This document shows, piece after piece, positions 1 through 10,150 of a stretch of DNA of 64,000 nucleotides. The stretch is from Agromyces badenianii. GTDB taxonomy: Bacteria > Actinomycetota > Actinomycetes > Actinomycetales > Microbacteriaceae. The notes beneath the pieces are model-generated. The model was not told where the DNA came from, searched no databases, and saw nothing but the letters and a program-made list of their open reading frames with translations. The stretch lies in assembly GCF_003070885.1 (NCBI RefSeq), contig NZ_CP028913.1, positions 496,001 through 560,000 on the forward strand. Direction: 5' to 3'. The number at the start of each line of letters is the position of its first letter. Position 1 is the first letter of the stretch. Both the position numbers and the translations under genes were made by a program.

Positions 1-1386
1 GGCGTGCTGACGAACACGGTCTCGAGCGTGCTCGGCAACACCGTGACGGTGATCTCGGCGTTCATCGCGATGCTCATCCTGAACTGGCAGCTGACGATCA
101 TCGCGCTCGTGCTCATGCCGTTCATGGTCATCGCCCAGCGCCGGGTCGGCCAGGTGCGCGCCCGCATCGCGGGCAAGACGCAGGAGTCGCTGTCGGAGAT
201 GACCGCGATCACCCAGGAGACGCTGTCGGTCTCCGGCATCCTGCTGTCGAAGAGCTTCACCCGGCAGAAGAGCGAGATCGAGCGCTACGCCGACGAGAAC
301 CAGAACCAGATCGAGCTGCAGGTCAAGCAGCAGATGACCGGGCAGTGGTTCTTCGCGATGGTCAACATCTTCATGTCGTCGATCCCCGCGATCGTCTACC
401 TGGTCGCGGGGTGGCTCGTCACCGGCGGCGCAGCGGATGTCACGGCGGGCACGATCGTCGCATTCACGACCGTGCAGGCGCGCCTGCTGTTCCCGCTCAT
501 GGGGCTCATGCGCGTCGCCCTCGACCTGCAGACCTCGAGTGCCCTGTTCGCCCGCATCTTCGAGTACCTCGACCTGAAGCCCGCGATCACCGACACGCCC
601 GTTGCCCGGCCGGTACCGACGGGGCCGGCGCTCGGGCGGGTCGAGTTCGACGAGGTGTCGTTCCGCTACCCCGATGCCGAAGACGAGTCGCGTCCGACGC
701 TCGACGCGGTGAGCTTCACGATCGAGCCGGGGCAGTTCGCGGCGTTCGTCGGGCCCTCGGGGGCCGGCAAGACGACGGTCTCGTACCTCGTGCCTCGGCT
801 CTACGAGGCATCCGCCGGCGCCGTGCGCTTCGCGGGCGTCGACGTGCGCGACCTCGACCAGGAGTCGCTCATCTCGCACATCGGCATCGTGAGTCAAGAG
901 ACGTACCTCTTCCACGCCACGATCGGCGAGAACCTGCGGTACGCGAGGCCTGATGCCACCGACGCCGAGCTCGAGGCGGCGGCCCGCGCCGCGAACATCC
1001 ACGAGACGATCGCCTCCTTCCCCGACGGCTACGACACGGTCGTTGGCGAACGCGGCTACCGGCTCTCGGGCGGCGAGAAGCAGCGCATCGCGATCGCGCG
1101 GGTGCTGCTGAAGGACCCGGCGGTGCTCGTGCTCGACGAGGCGACGAGCGCGCTCGACACGATCTCCGAGCGGGTCGTGCAGCAGGCGCTCGACGATGCC
1201 GCGCGCGGCCGCACCACGATCGCGATCGCGCACCGCCTCTCGACGGTGGTCGCCGCCGACGTCATCTTCGTGGTCGTCGCCGGGCGCATCGTCGAGCAGG
1301 GCACGCACGCCGAGCTCGTCGGAGCCGAGGGCGTCTATGCCTCGCTCTACCGGCAGCAGGAGGAACGCCCGGTGCTCGAGGGCTGA
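1..1386 (+). CDS. ABC exporter, fused membrane/ATPase subunit (5' end missing)
   Basis: The reading frame is open from the first base, so the N-terminus lies outside the window; 461 residues are visible. The visible part begins inside the type-1 exporter membrane domain, with hydrophobic helices near residues 15-40 and 115-150. The nucleotide-binding domain follows: Walker A GPSGAGKTT at about residue 250, signature LSGGEKQR at about 354, Walker B VLVLDEATSALD at about 372, and the H-loop IAHRLSTV. This is the MsbA/LmrA-like half-transporter layout, which exports lipids, drugs or peptides as a homo- or heterodimer in the cytoplasmic membrane. The substrate cannot be read from the sequence. 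Any partner gene would be upstream, outside the window. Confidence 0.93.
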   Translation, partial: GVLTNTVSSVLGNTVTVISAFIAMLILNWQLTIIALVLMPFMVIAQRRVGQVRARIAGKTQESLSEMTAITQETLSVSGILLSKSFTRQKSEIERYADENQNQIELQVKQQMTGQWFFAMVNIFMSSIPAIVYLVAGWLVTGGAADVTAGTIVAFTTVQARLLFPLMGLMRVALDLQTSSALFARIFEYLDLKPAITDTPVARPVPTGPALGRVEFDEVSFRYPDAEDESRPTLDAVSFTIEPGQFAAFVGPSGAGKTTVSYLVPRLYEASAGAVRFAGVDVRDLDQESLISHIGIVSQETYLFHATIGENLRYARPDATDAELEAAARAANIHETIASFPDGYDTVVGERGYRLSGGEKQRIAIARVLLKDPAVLVLDEATSALDTISERVVQQALDDAARGRTTIAIAHRLSTVVAADVIFVVVAGRIVEQGTHAELVGAEGVYASLYRQQEERPVLEG

Positions 1387-1413
1387 ATCGGTGCGGGCGG
1401 TCGCGCTCGACGA

Positions 1414-2166
1414 TCAGCCGGCAGGTGCGTTCGGCGACGAGTCGGCGGGGGCCCGCTCGGCGAGCATGCCGGTCATGAGCTCGATCTCCGAGTTCTGGCT
1501 GGCGACGATCGAGGTCGCGAGCGCGACGACGACGCCGTTCGAGGAGCGGGCGAGCACGGCGTCCGCCATCTCGACCGCGCCGCGGTGGTGGGCGATCATG
1601 AGCTCGAGGAAGCGACGCTCGGCCTCGACGCCGGTGAGGGCGCGCAGCTCCTCGACCTGGGCGGGCGTCGCGAGCCCGGGCATGGGGGCGCCGGGCGTAT
1701 GGGTGCCGGGGGAGTGGCTGTCGGCGTCGGCGCCGTGCTCGCCGTGGGCGGCGGTGCCGTCGGATGCGGGCCGGGTCATCCACGTCATCGACGGCTCGGA
1801 GCCCGACTGCGAGAGGCCCCACTCGGCGAGCCAGCCGTACATCTGCCCGGCCTGCTGGGCCTGCGTCGTCGCGATGTCGTAGCCGAGCAGGCGCGCGGCG
1901 GGGTCGTCGGTCGCGTCGCGCACGATCATCGCGAGCTCGACGCCCTGCAGGTGGTGCACCTGCATGTCGCGGGCGAACCCGGCCTCGGCGCTCGTGTCGG
2001 TCGGGGTCGGTTCGGCGAGCGTCGAGAGCCGCCCGATCGAGAACGCGGCGATCGCCACGGCCACGAGGGCGAGGGATGCCACGACGATGGCGGCGACCCG
2101 ACCGCCCCGGCGCCGCGCGGGGGCTGCCGCCCCGTCGCCGTCGGTGCTGGCGCTGCTGCCGGTCAC
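1414..2166 (-). CDS. DUF305 domain protein, membrane-anchored
   Basis: A 250-residue protein with one hydrophobic segment at about residues 24-45 followed by an exported domain. The domain carries two His-rich helix motifs typical of the DUF305 ferritin-like family: QVHHLQGVELAM and later MIAHHRGAVEMA. Family members are often linked to copper or other metal handling, but their function is unproven. I chose a GTG start at 2166 because it overlaps the stop of the upstream DUF3105 gene by four bases (GTGA), which indicates translational coupling; the longer frame has no better start. The His/Gly/Asp-rich stretch between the two motifs could be an extra metal-binding loop. Confidence 0.85.
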   Translation of the reverse strand: MTGSSASTDGDGAAAPARRRGGRVAAIVVASLALVAVAIAAFSIGRLSTLAEPTPTDTSAEAGFARDMQVHHLQGVELAMIVRDATDDPAARLLGYDIATTQAQQAGQMYGWLAEWGLSQSGSEPSMTWMTRPASDGTAAHGEHGADADSHSPGTHTPGAPMPGLATPAQVEELRALTGVEAERRFLELMIAHHRGAVEMADAVLARSSNGVVVALATSIVASQNSEIELMTGMLAERAPADSSPNAPAG

Positions 2167-2846
2167 GACACCTTGCCGGGCGCGTCGAACGCGCCGGTGC
2201 ACATGGCGCCGGGCTCGGGCACGTTCTGGCTCTTCCAGAACTCCTCGAAGAATGCCGGGATGCGCGCGTCATCGACGTCGTCGACGGCGAGCTGCGTGTT
2301 CCAGCCGCTCAGCACGATCGGCGACGGGAGCCCCTCGAAGGGTGAGAGCACGACGTAGGTGGAGGGCAGGTGCTTCTTCAGCGACTCGAGCTCCGACGCC
2401 GACAGCGCGGGGTCGTAGGTCACCCAGATCGCACCGTGCTCGAGCGAGTGCACGGCGTTCTCGTTCGGCACCGGCTGCTCGTAGACGCCGCAGTTCAGCC
2501 ACGCGGGGTTGTGCTCCCCGCCGGCGGGCGGGGTCTGGGCGTACTCGACGGCGCCCTCGACGTGACCGGCCTCGTTGTCGAACGTCTCGACGCCCTCGAT
2601 CACGGTGCCGTCGCCGCCCGCGCCGTACGAGACCGGCTGCGGGGTCAAGACGATCGCGGTGATGATGAGCCCGACCACGGCGACGCCGCCGACGATGGCC
2701 GACCCGATGCCGATGCGCCGATTGCGCTTGGCCCTGGCCTCCCGCTTCTTGAACTCGGCGAGCTTCCGCTCGCGTTCAGCGGCGCGCTGCGCCTTCACGG
2801 AAAGCTGCTTCTTCACGGCGGGGGGAACGGGCGGGGTCGCGCTCAC
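2163..2846 (-). CDS. DUF3105 domain protein
   Basis: A 227-residue protein with a very basic, Lys/Arg/Glu-rich cytoplasmic N-terminus (residues 1-44), one transmembrane helix at about 45-67 and an external DUF3105 domain. The domain shows the family's conserved HNPAWLNCGVYEQPVP region and an EHGAIWVTYDP stretch. The function of the family is unknown. It is the first gene of a two-gene unit with the DUF305 gene, a pairing that is common in Actinobacteria. It is divergently transcribed from cbs across a 234-bp gap, so the promoters of both units must lie there. Confidence 0.87.
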   Translation of the reverse strand: MSATPPVPPAVKKQLSVKAQRAAERERKLAEFKKREARAKRNRRIGIGSAIVGGVAVVGLIITAIVLTPQPVSYGAGGDGTVIEGVETFDNEAGHVEGAVEYAQTPPAGGEHNPAWLNCGVYEQPVPNENAVHSLEHGAIWVTYDPALSASELESLKKHLPSTYVVLSPFEGLPSPIVLSGWNTQLAVDDVDDARIPAFFEEFWKSQNVPEPGAMCTGAFDAPGKVS

Positions 2847-3080
2847 GCTTGGCCTCTCTCGATGGTTGTCGCTTCAATCATACGTACGCATACGCTGGGA
2901 GCACGCCGGGTCGAGGCATCCGCTCGCCCTTCGGCTCGGTGCGCCGAGCGGATAGAGTTGCCACGTGATCCTCGCGCTGTGTTGTCGCTGACGCCGACGT
3001 CGACCGACCCCGCACGCCCGATCGTTCGCCGCTCTCGTCCGCCGAGTGAGCGGCACGAGCCGACCAGCAAGGACACTGAG

Positions 3081-4448
<1,368 letters not shown>

Positions 4449-4511
4449 CGGCCCGGCCGGCAGCGGCCCACATCTCTTCCTTCATCTCGACCGGAAAGGG
4501 GCTTCGCGCTC

Positions 4512-5720
4512 ATGAACACTCCTGAGAACGCCGCATCGCGGGCTCGCTTCGACACGCTCGCGATCCACGCCGGGCAGGAGTTCGACCCGACCACCGGCGC
4601 GGTCATCCCGCCGATCTACCAGACCTCGACCTACGTGCAAGACGGCATCGGCGGGCTGCGCGGCGGCTACGAGTACTCGCGCGGCGGCAACCCCACGCGC
4701 ACCGCCCTCGAGACCCAGCTGGCCGCGCTCGAGGGCGGCGAGCTCGGGCTCTCGTTCGCCTCGGGCCTCGCGGCGGAAGATGCGCTGCTGCGCACCGTGC
4801 TCGCGCCCGGCGACCACGTCGTCATCGGCAACGACGTCTACGGCGGCACGCACCGGCTCATCCGTCGCATCCACGGGGCGTGGGGCGTGCGGCACACGAC
4901 GGTCGACACGAGCGACCTCGACGCGGTGCGTGCGGCGATCGAGCCGTCGACGAAGGTGCTCTGGGTCGAGACCCCGTCGAACCCCCTCATGAAGATCTCG
5001 AATGTCGCGGCGCTCGCCGAGCTCGGCCGGGCGGCCGGCGTGCTCGTGGTCGTCGACAACACCTTCGCCTCGCCCGCGCTGCAGCAGCCGCTCGCGCTCG
5101 GCGCCGACGTCGTCGTGCACTCGACGACGAAGTACCTCGGCGGGCACTCCGACGTCGTCGGCGGCGCGCTCGTGTTCGGCGCGGGCACCGGCGCCGGCGC
5201 GGGCTCTGCGCGACCCGAACTCGCCGATCTCGCCGAGCGCGTGACGTTCACCCAGTTCGCGGCGGGCGCGGTCTCGGGGCCGTTCGACGCCTTCCTCACC
5301 TCGCGGGGCATCAAGACGCTCGGGGTGCGCATGGAGCGGCACAGCCGCAACGCCATGGTGATCGCTCAGCGGCTCGACGAGCACGCGGGCATCGAGCGCG
5401 TCTACTACCCGGGCCTCGAGTCGCATCCGGGCCATGAGCTCGCCGCCCGGCAGATGTCGGGATTCGGCGGCATGCTCTCGATCGCCCTCGCCGGTGGCGG
5501 CGAGGCGGCCCGCCGGTTCGCGGAGTCGACCGAGCTGTTCCAGCTCGCCGAGTCGCTCGGCGGCGTCGAGTCGCTCGTCAACTACCCGTCGGAGATGACG
5601 CACGCCTCGGTGAAGGGCACCGACGCGGAGGTGCCCGAGTCGATCGTGCGTCTCTCGGTCGGCATCGAAGACGTCGACGATCTGCTCGCCGACATCGACG
5701 GGGCGCTCGCCCGCCTGTAG
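4512..5720 (+). CDS. metB: cystathionine gamma-synthase
   Basis: A 402-residue fold-type I PLP enzyme of the Cys/Met metabolism family. The PLP lysine is K207 in HSTTKYLGGHSDVVGG, and the YSRGGNPTR and VDNTFASP motifs are in place. It would make cystathionine from an activated homoserine and cysteine; some actinobacterial homologues act as gamma-lyases, so the direction is not certain. A GGAAAGGGG ribosome site lies about 10 bases before the ATG. It is co-directional with cbs and probably co-transcribed. A second member of the family (metY) lies at 60.8 kb and differs in context and length. Confidence 0.93.
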   Translation: MNTPENAASRARFDTLAIHAGQEFDPTTGAVIPPIYQTSTYVQDGIGGLRGGYEYSRGGNPTRTALETQLAALEGGELGLSFASGLAAEDALLRTVLAPGDHVVIGNDVYGGTHRLIRRIHGAWGVRHTTVDTSDLDAVRAAIEPSTKVLWVETPSNPLMKISNVAALAELGRAAGVLVVVDNTFASPALQQPLALGADVVVHSTTKYLGGHSDVVGGALVFGAGTGAGAGSARPELADLAERVTFTQFAAGAVSGPFDAFLTSRGIKTLGVRMERHSRNAMVIAQRLDEHAGIERVYYPGLESHPGHELAARQMSGFGGMLSIALAGGGEAARRFAESTELFQLAESLGGVESLVNYPSEMTHASVKGTDAEVPESIVRLSVGIEDVDDLLADIDGALARL

Positions 5721-5746
5721 CCGCGGGGCGGCCCGCGCCCGCGCCC

Positions 5747-5782
5747 GCCGCCTCTCGTGCCCCTGCCGCCTCTCGTGCCCCT
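5747..5782. repeat. 18-bp perfect tandem repeat, two copies
   Basis: The 18-base unit beginning GCCGCCTCTCG occurs twice in direct succession in the metB/SPFH gap, followed by a third partial start (GCCGC). It is C-rich on the plus strand and sits after another GC-rich run. No gene is seen in it. It may be slippage-prone spacer DNA. Confidence 0.8.
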
Positions 5783-5858
5783 GCCGCGCATCGCCGGAGG
5801 AGTGGGACAATGGGAGGAGGCGCACGGCACGTCACCGGCGCCGAGGAGATGATCTCCC

Positions 5859-6668
5859 ATGGTCTGGTTCTGGGTGACCCTGGTCATCGTCGTCATCCTC
5901 GCGATCGTGCTGTTCTTCATGTCGGTGAAGATCGTGAAGCAGTACGAGCGCGGCGTGGTGCTCCGGTTCGGGCGGCTGCACAGCGTCCGTGACCCGGGCA
6001 TCCGGTTCATCATCCCGATCGTGGACGTGATGACGAAGGTCTCGCTGCGCATCGTGACCGTGCCGATCCAGTCGCAGGGCATCATCACCCGCGACAACGT
6101 GAGCGTCGGGGTCTCGGCGGTCGCGTACTACCGCATCGTCGACCCGGTCAAGTCGGTGATCGCCATCGAGAACGTGCGGTCGGCGATCGACCAGATCGCG
6201 CAGACCACGCTCCGCAAGGTCGTGGGGCAGCATCACCTCGACGAGACCCTCGCCGAGACGGCGAAGCTCAACATCAACATCCGCGAGATTCTCGACGTCG
6301 TCACGGTCGAGTGGGGCGCGCAGGTCACCCTCGTCGAGCTCAAGGACATCCTGCTGCCCGACTCGATGAAGCGGGCCATGGCACGGCAGGCCGAGGCCGA
6401 GCGCGAGAAGCGGGCGAAGATCATCGCGGCCGAGGGCGAGGCGCTCGCCGCGGCGAAGCTCGGCGTTGCGAGCGACACGATGATGTCGCATCCCCTCGCC
6501 CTGCAGCTGCGCACTTTGCAGACGCTCGTCGAGGTGGGGGTCGACAAGAACACGCTGGTGGTGTTCCCGGCGCCCTTGATGCACTCGATCAGCGAGGTCA
6601 CCAACTTCATCGATCGGGAGGCCGCGACCGCGCAGGTGCGAGGCGGTGCTGGTCTGGCAGGATCTTGA
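5859..6668 (+). CDS. SPFH/band 7 (stomatin/slipin-type) membrane protein
   Basis: A 269-residue protein with an N-terminal transmembrane helix (about residues 3-22) and then a band-7 domain beginning YERGVVLRFGRLHSVRDPG. After it comes a charged helical stretch rich in Ala/Glu/Arg (RQAEAEREKRAKIIAAEGEA) typical of oligomer-forming slipins. Family members build membrane microdomain scaffolds and modulate membrane proteases. No NfeD partner gene is adjacent, which is unusual, because bacterial slipins are often paired with one. The ATG has a GAGGAG ribosome site upstream at about 5842. It probably has its own promoter in the preceding gap. Confidence 0.92.
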   Translation: MVWFWVTLVIVVILAIVLFFMSVKIVKQYERGVVLRFGRLHSVRDPGIRFIIPIVDVMTKVSLRIVTVPIQSQGIITRDNVSVGVSAVAYYRIVDPVKSVIAIENVRSAIDQIAQTTLRKVVGQHHLDETLAETAKLNINIREILDVVTVEWGAQVTLVELKDILLPDSMKRAMARQAEAEREKRAKIIAAEGEALAAAKLGVASDTMMSHPLALQLRTLQTLVEVGVDKNTLVVFPAPLMHSISEVTNFIDREAATAQVRGGAGLAGS

Positions 6669-6707
6669 CGAAGACTGTCAACTCTGCCAGCAGCACCGGC
6701 AGAGCGG

Positions 6708-8153
6708 ATGCCCCAGAATGAGCGGGTGACTTCGAACGACATCGCCGTGGCCGCCGGTACGACACCGGGGCAGGCGCCCGCGGCACCGCCCGCCGGCGAC
6801 GACGCGCAGCCGCACCGCGGCAGCCTCGGGCTCGTGCAGGGCACCGCCCTGTACGTCGCGAGCGTGCTCGGCACCGGCATCCTCGTGCTGCCCGGTCTGG
6901 CCGCCGCTGCCGCGGGCCCGGCCTCGATCGTCGCGGTGGCCATCGTGCTCGTGCTCTCCATTCCGCTCGCCGGCACGTTCGCCGCCCTGGCCTCGCGCTA
7001 CCCCGATGCGGGCGGCGTCGCGAGCTACGTGCGCCGCGCACTCGGCGACACCGCGGCCCGCATGGCCGGGTACTGGTTCTTCTTCGGCGTCTGCTTCGGC
7101 GCCCCCGTGCTCGCGGTGCTCGGCGGCGAGTACGTCGTGGCCGTGCTCGGCATCGACCGCGCCGCCGTGCCGATCATCGGCTTCGCGGTCTTCGTGCCGC
7201 CGTTCATCATCAACTGGTTCGGCGTGCGCGTCGCCGGGTGGGTGCAGTTCGTGCTCACCGGGCTGCTCGTCGCCGTCGTGGTCGGCGTGGTGGCGGTCAC
7301 CTTCCCGGCGGTCGAGGCGTCGAACTTCGAACCGTTCCTGCCGAACGGCTGGGGCGGGGTCGGCGTCGCGGTCAGCCTCTTCGTGTGGGCGTTCGCCGGC
7401 TGGGAGGTCGGCACGCACATCGCGGGCGAGTTCAAGAACCCGCGCCGCGTCATCCCGCTCGCGACGGGGATCGCCATCGTCGTGGTCGGCGCGGGGTACC
7501 TCGCGCTGCAGTTCGTCACGGTCGCGGTGCTCGGCGACCGCGCCGGCGACGGGCAGGTTCCCCTGCTCGACCTCGTCGAGGCCACCGCGCCCGGCATCGG
7601 GCCCGTGCTCGTCGCGATCGTCGCGGCGATCGTCACGCTCGGGGTGATGAACGCCTACCTGCCGGCGTTCGGCAAGCTCGGGGCGGCCCTCGGCCGTGAC
7701 GGCGACCTTCCGCGCTTCTTCGCGAAGGGAGCGGCCGACGGCGAGGTGCCGCGCCGCGCGCTCGCGCTCACGGGTGTGCTCATCCTCGTCTACTTCGGGC
7801 TCATGCTGCTCAACGACCTCGATCTCACGGGGTTCATCCTCATTCACACGAGCAGCATGGTGGCCATCTACGCCGCTGGCATGCTCGCCGCCACGCTGCT
7901 GCTGAAGCGCTGGTCGTTCGGCTGGTGGCTCGCCGTCGTCGCGACGGTCATGACGGCCGGGCTGCTCGTGCTCGCCTGGGCGAACCTTCTCGTGCCGCTC
8001 GTGCTCGCCGCTGCCGCCGTGCTCGTCACGATCGTGCGCCGGGTGCGCGGCCGTCGAGCGGTCGTCGGCGCGCCCGCCACCGTCGGCGCGCCCGCCACCT
8101 CGGGCACGCCCGCCACCGTCGGTGCGCCCGCCACCTCGGAGGAGAGCGAATGA
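6708..8153 (+). CDS. APC-family amino acid permease
   Basis: A 481-residue polytopic membrane protein with about 12 hydrophobic helices. It opens with the APC family signature region (ALYVASVLGTGILVLPG) and carries a conserved FVWAFAGWEVGTHIAGE segment. It would take up an amino acid or amine in symport. The exact start is uncertain: GTG at 6726 is an alternative to the ATG at 6708, and neither has a strong ribosome site. The C-terminal 24 residues before the last four are four copies of a GAPAT-type hexamer, so the tail is unstructured. The stop overlaps the next ATG (ATGA at 8150), coupling it to the cyclase gene. Confidence 0.88.
   Translation: MPQNERVTSNDIAVAAGTTPGQAPAAPPAGDDAQPHRGSLGLVQGTALYVASVLGTGILVLPGLAAAAAGPASIVAVAIVLVLSIPLAGTFAALASRYPDAGGVASYVRRALGDTAARMAGYWFFFGVCFGAPVLAVLGGEYVVAVLGIDRAAVPIIGFAVFVPPFIINWFGVRVAGWVQFVLTGLLVAVVVGVVAVTFPAVEASNFEPFLPNGWGGVGVAVSLFVWAFAGWEVGTHIAGEFKNPRRVIPLATGIAIVVVGAGYLALQFVTVAVLGDRAGDGQVPLLDLVEATAPGIGPVLVAIVAAIVTLGVMNAYLPAFGKLGAALGRDGDLPRFFAKGAADGEVPRRALALTGVLILVYFGLMLLNDLDLTGFILIHTSSMVAIYAAGMLAATLLLKRWSFGWWLAVVATVMTAGLLVLAWANLLVPLVLAAAAVLVTIVRRVRGRRAVVGAPATVGAPATSGTPATVGAPATSEESE
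8067..8138 (+). repeat. four in-frame 18-bp repeats in the permease C-terminus
   Basis: Four tandem 18-base units encode GAPATV, GAPATS, GTPATV and GAPATS at the end of the APC permease. They differ by a few bases only. Repeat number probably varies between strains by slippage without breaking the frame. Confidence 0.85.
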
Positions 8154-9136
8154 CCGAGTACCGGGCCCGATTCGACGCCGCCATCACCTTCGTCAACGGG
8201 GGCGGCCTGCGTGCCGAGGCCTTCCGGCTCGACCTGCCGTCGCCCAGCGTCTCGGAGGCGCAGATCGCCGAACTGCTCGTGCGACACCTCGGCCTCGCGC
8301 TCGTCGAAAGCGTCGAGCTCTCGAACCTCGAAGTGGTGGAAGAGGCGCACCGCGGCTCGCGCGGCGTCGGCGCCGAGCCGGCATCGGCAACGGCAGCGGC
8401 AGCGGCCGCGGCATCCGCTGGCACGAGCGGCCACGCGGCATCCGCTGGTCGTGCGAGCGCGCAGCGCGGCCGGCTCGTCGACCTCAGCCATGTGATCAGC
8501 GCCGGGCTCGTGACGTACCCGGGCATTCCGGTGCCGGCGATCACGCCGCACCTCACGCGCGAGGCCTCGCGGGAGCACTACGCGCCGGGCACCGAGTTCG
8601 AGATCGACGTCATCGCGATGGCGGGCAACACCGGCACCTACCTCGACAGTCCGTTCCACCGTTATGCCGACGGCGGCGATCTCGCGAGCCTGCCGCTCGA
8701 GACGCTCGTGGGCGTGCCGGCCGAGGTGTTCAGATTGACGGATGCCTCGGCGCGCGGCATCCCAGCAGAGGTCTTCTTCGACCGCGAGCTCGCCGGCACG
8801 GCGGTGCTGCTGCACACCGGGTGGAGCCGTCACTTCGGCCGGCCCGAGTATGCGCACGGATCGCCGTTCCTCACCGAGGCGGGTGCCAGGCACCTCGCCG
8901 ATGCCGGCGTCGCGCTCGTCGGCATCGACGCGCTGAACATCGACGACACCGAGTCGGGTGGTGAACGCCCGGCGCACTCGATCCTGCTGGCGGCCGGGAT
9001 CCACGTCGTCGAGCACCTCACCGCCCTCGGCGACGTGCCCGTGCGCGGGGCGAGCTTCACCGCGGTGCCGCCGCGGGTCGCGGGGTTCGGCACCTTCCCG
9101 GTGCGCGCGTTCGCGGAGCTGCCCGTTCCAGGATGA
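8150..9136 (+). CDS. cyclase-family metal-hydrolase-like protein with N-terminal extension
   Basis: A 328-residue protein. Residues ~1-72 form a small separate domain, ~73-108 are an Ala/Gly/Ser linker, and from about 110 (GRLVDLSHVISAGLVTYPG) the PF04199 cyclase/kynurenine-formamidase fold begins. The usual metal motif HxGTHxDxPxH is changed to N160-TGT-Y164-L-D166-S-P-F-H170, so two metal-ligand histidines are replaced. It may bind metal differently or act on another substrate. The ATGA overlap with the permease suggests that the permease imports the substrate. Kynurenine formamidase activity should not be assumed. Confidence 0.82.
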   Translation: MTEYRARFDAAITFVNGGGLRAEAFRLDLPSPSVSEAQIAELLVRHLGLALVESVELSNLEVVEEAHRGSRGVGAEPASATAAAAAAASAGTSGHAASAGRASAQRGRLVDLSHVISAGLVTYPGIPVPAITPHLTREASREHYAPGTEFEIDVIAMAGNTGTYLDSPFHRYADGGDLASLPLETLVGVPAEVFRLTDASARGIPAEVFFDRELAGTAVLLHTGWSRHFGRPEYAHGSPFLTEAGARHLADAGVALVGIDALNIDDTESGGERPAHSILLAAGIHVVEHLTALGDVPVRGASFTAVPPRVAGFGTFPVRAFAELPVPG

Positions 9137-9250
9137 CCCGTTCGACGCCGCATGACCGAGCCCATGCGCCGGCGCCGCAGGCCCGCGGAACATCCCGATC
9201 GATCGCGCTCGGCGGTGGCATCCGCCACCATCGTGGGTGAGGATGGACAG

Positions 9251-10081
9251 ATGACCGCTCCCGTGTACCCCCTCCGCGACGGCAACTCGATGCCCGCGAT
9301 CGGGCTCGGCACGTACGGGCTCAACGACCAGGCCGGCATCGACGCGGTCACCGCCGGCATCGCCGACGGGTACCGCCTGATCGACACGGCCTACAACTAC
9401 GGCAACGAAGAGGTCGTCGGCGAGGCGATCCGCCGTACCGAGGTCGATCGCAGCGATCTCGTGATCACGACGAAGCTGCCCGGTCGACACCACGGCTTCG
9501 ACGAGACGATCGCGAGCTTCGAGCAGTCGCGCTCCCGGCTCGACCTCGACTGGGTCGACCTCTACCTCATCCACTGGCCGCTGCCGCGCATCGACAAGTT
9601 CGTCGACAGCTGGCGGGCGATGATCTCGCTCCGCGAGAAGGGCCTCGTGCGCTCGATCGGCGTCTCGAACTTCACCTCCGCGATGCTCTCGAGGCTCATC
9701 GACGCGACAGGCGTCATCCCCGTCGTCAATCAGGTCGAGTTGCACCCGTACTTCCCGCAGGAGGAGCTTCGCGCCTTCCACGACGAGCACGACATCCGCA
9801 CCGAGAGCTGGAGCCCGCTCGGCAAGGGCACGGAGTTGCTGCGGGAGCCGGTCGTCGTCGAGATCGCCGCCGCCCATGGCGTCACTCCGGCGCAGGCGGT
9901 GCTGCGCTGGCATGTCGAGCTCGAAGCGGTGCCGATTCCGAAGTCGTCGGATGCCGGGCGCCGACGTGAGAACTTCGACGTCTTCGATTTCGCGCTCACC
10001 ACCGAAGAGGTCGACGCCATCTCGGCGCTCTCGCGCGGGCGCATCTGGGCCGGCGACCCCGACACGCACGAGGAGTTCTGA
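9251..10081 (+). CDS. aldo/keto reductase (2,5-diketogluconate reductase type)
   Basis: A 276-residue (alpha/beta)8 NADPH-dependent reductase. The catalytic tetrad is visible: Asp and Tyr in RLIDTAYNYGNEE, Lys in ITTKLPGRHHG and His in LYLIHWPLP. The C-terminal nucleotide-binding motif IPKSSDAGRRREN is also present. It belongs to the AKR5-like prokaryotic group that reduces small aldehydes and keto sugars. The start at 9251 is preceded by GAGGA; the frame extends 99 bases upstream, but that part is unlike the family. The gap to the cyclase gene is 114 bases. Confidence 0.92.
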   Translation: MTAPVYPLRDGNSMPAIGLGTYGLNDQAGIDAVTAGIADGYRLIDTAYNYGNEEVVGEAIRRTEVDRSDLVITTKLPGRHHGFDETIASFEQSRSRLDLDWVDLYLIHWPLPRIDKFVDSWRAMISLREKGLVRSIGVSNFTSAMLSRLIDATGVIPVVNQVELHPYFPQEELRAFHDEHDIRTESWSPLGKGTELLREPVVVEIAAAHGVTPAQAVLRWHVELEAVPIPKSSDAGRRRENFDVFDFALTTEEVDAISALSRGRIWAGDPDTHEEF

Positions 10082-10150
10082 GGTGCCCTCGATGGAATTC
10101 CCGGCGGCGCGCTCGAGTTCACGTGCGCTCGACCTTCTGGGGTCGACCAG

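Noticed and set aside
1196..2662. Several long Arg/Ala-rich open frames opposite or beside the DUF305 and DUF3105 genes
   Set aside because: They have the composition of shadow frames in GC-rich DNA and no recognisable domains.
2370..3080. The cbs frame stays open for ~700 bases upstream of 3081
   Set aside because: The upstream part is antisense to the DUF3105 gene, Arg/Gly-rich and unlike the family; a ribosome site and family length support 3081.
5747..5782. Mobile-element end in the metB/SPFH gap
   Set aside because: It is a simple 18-bp tandem duplication without inverted repeats or a transposase.
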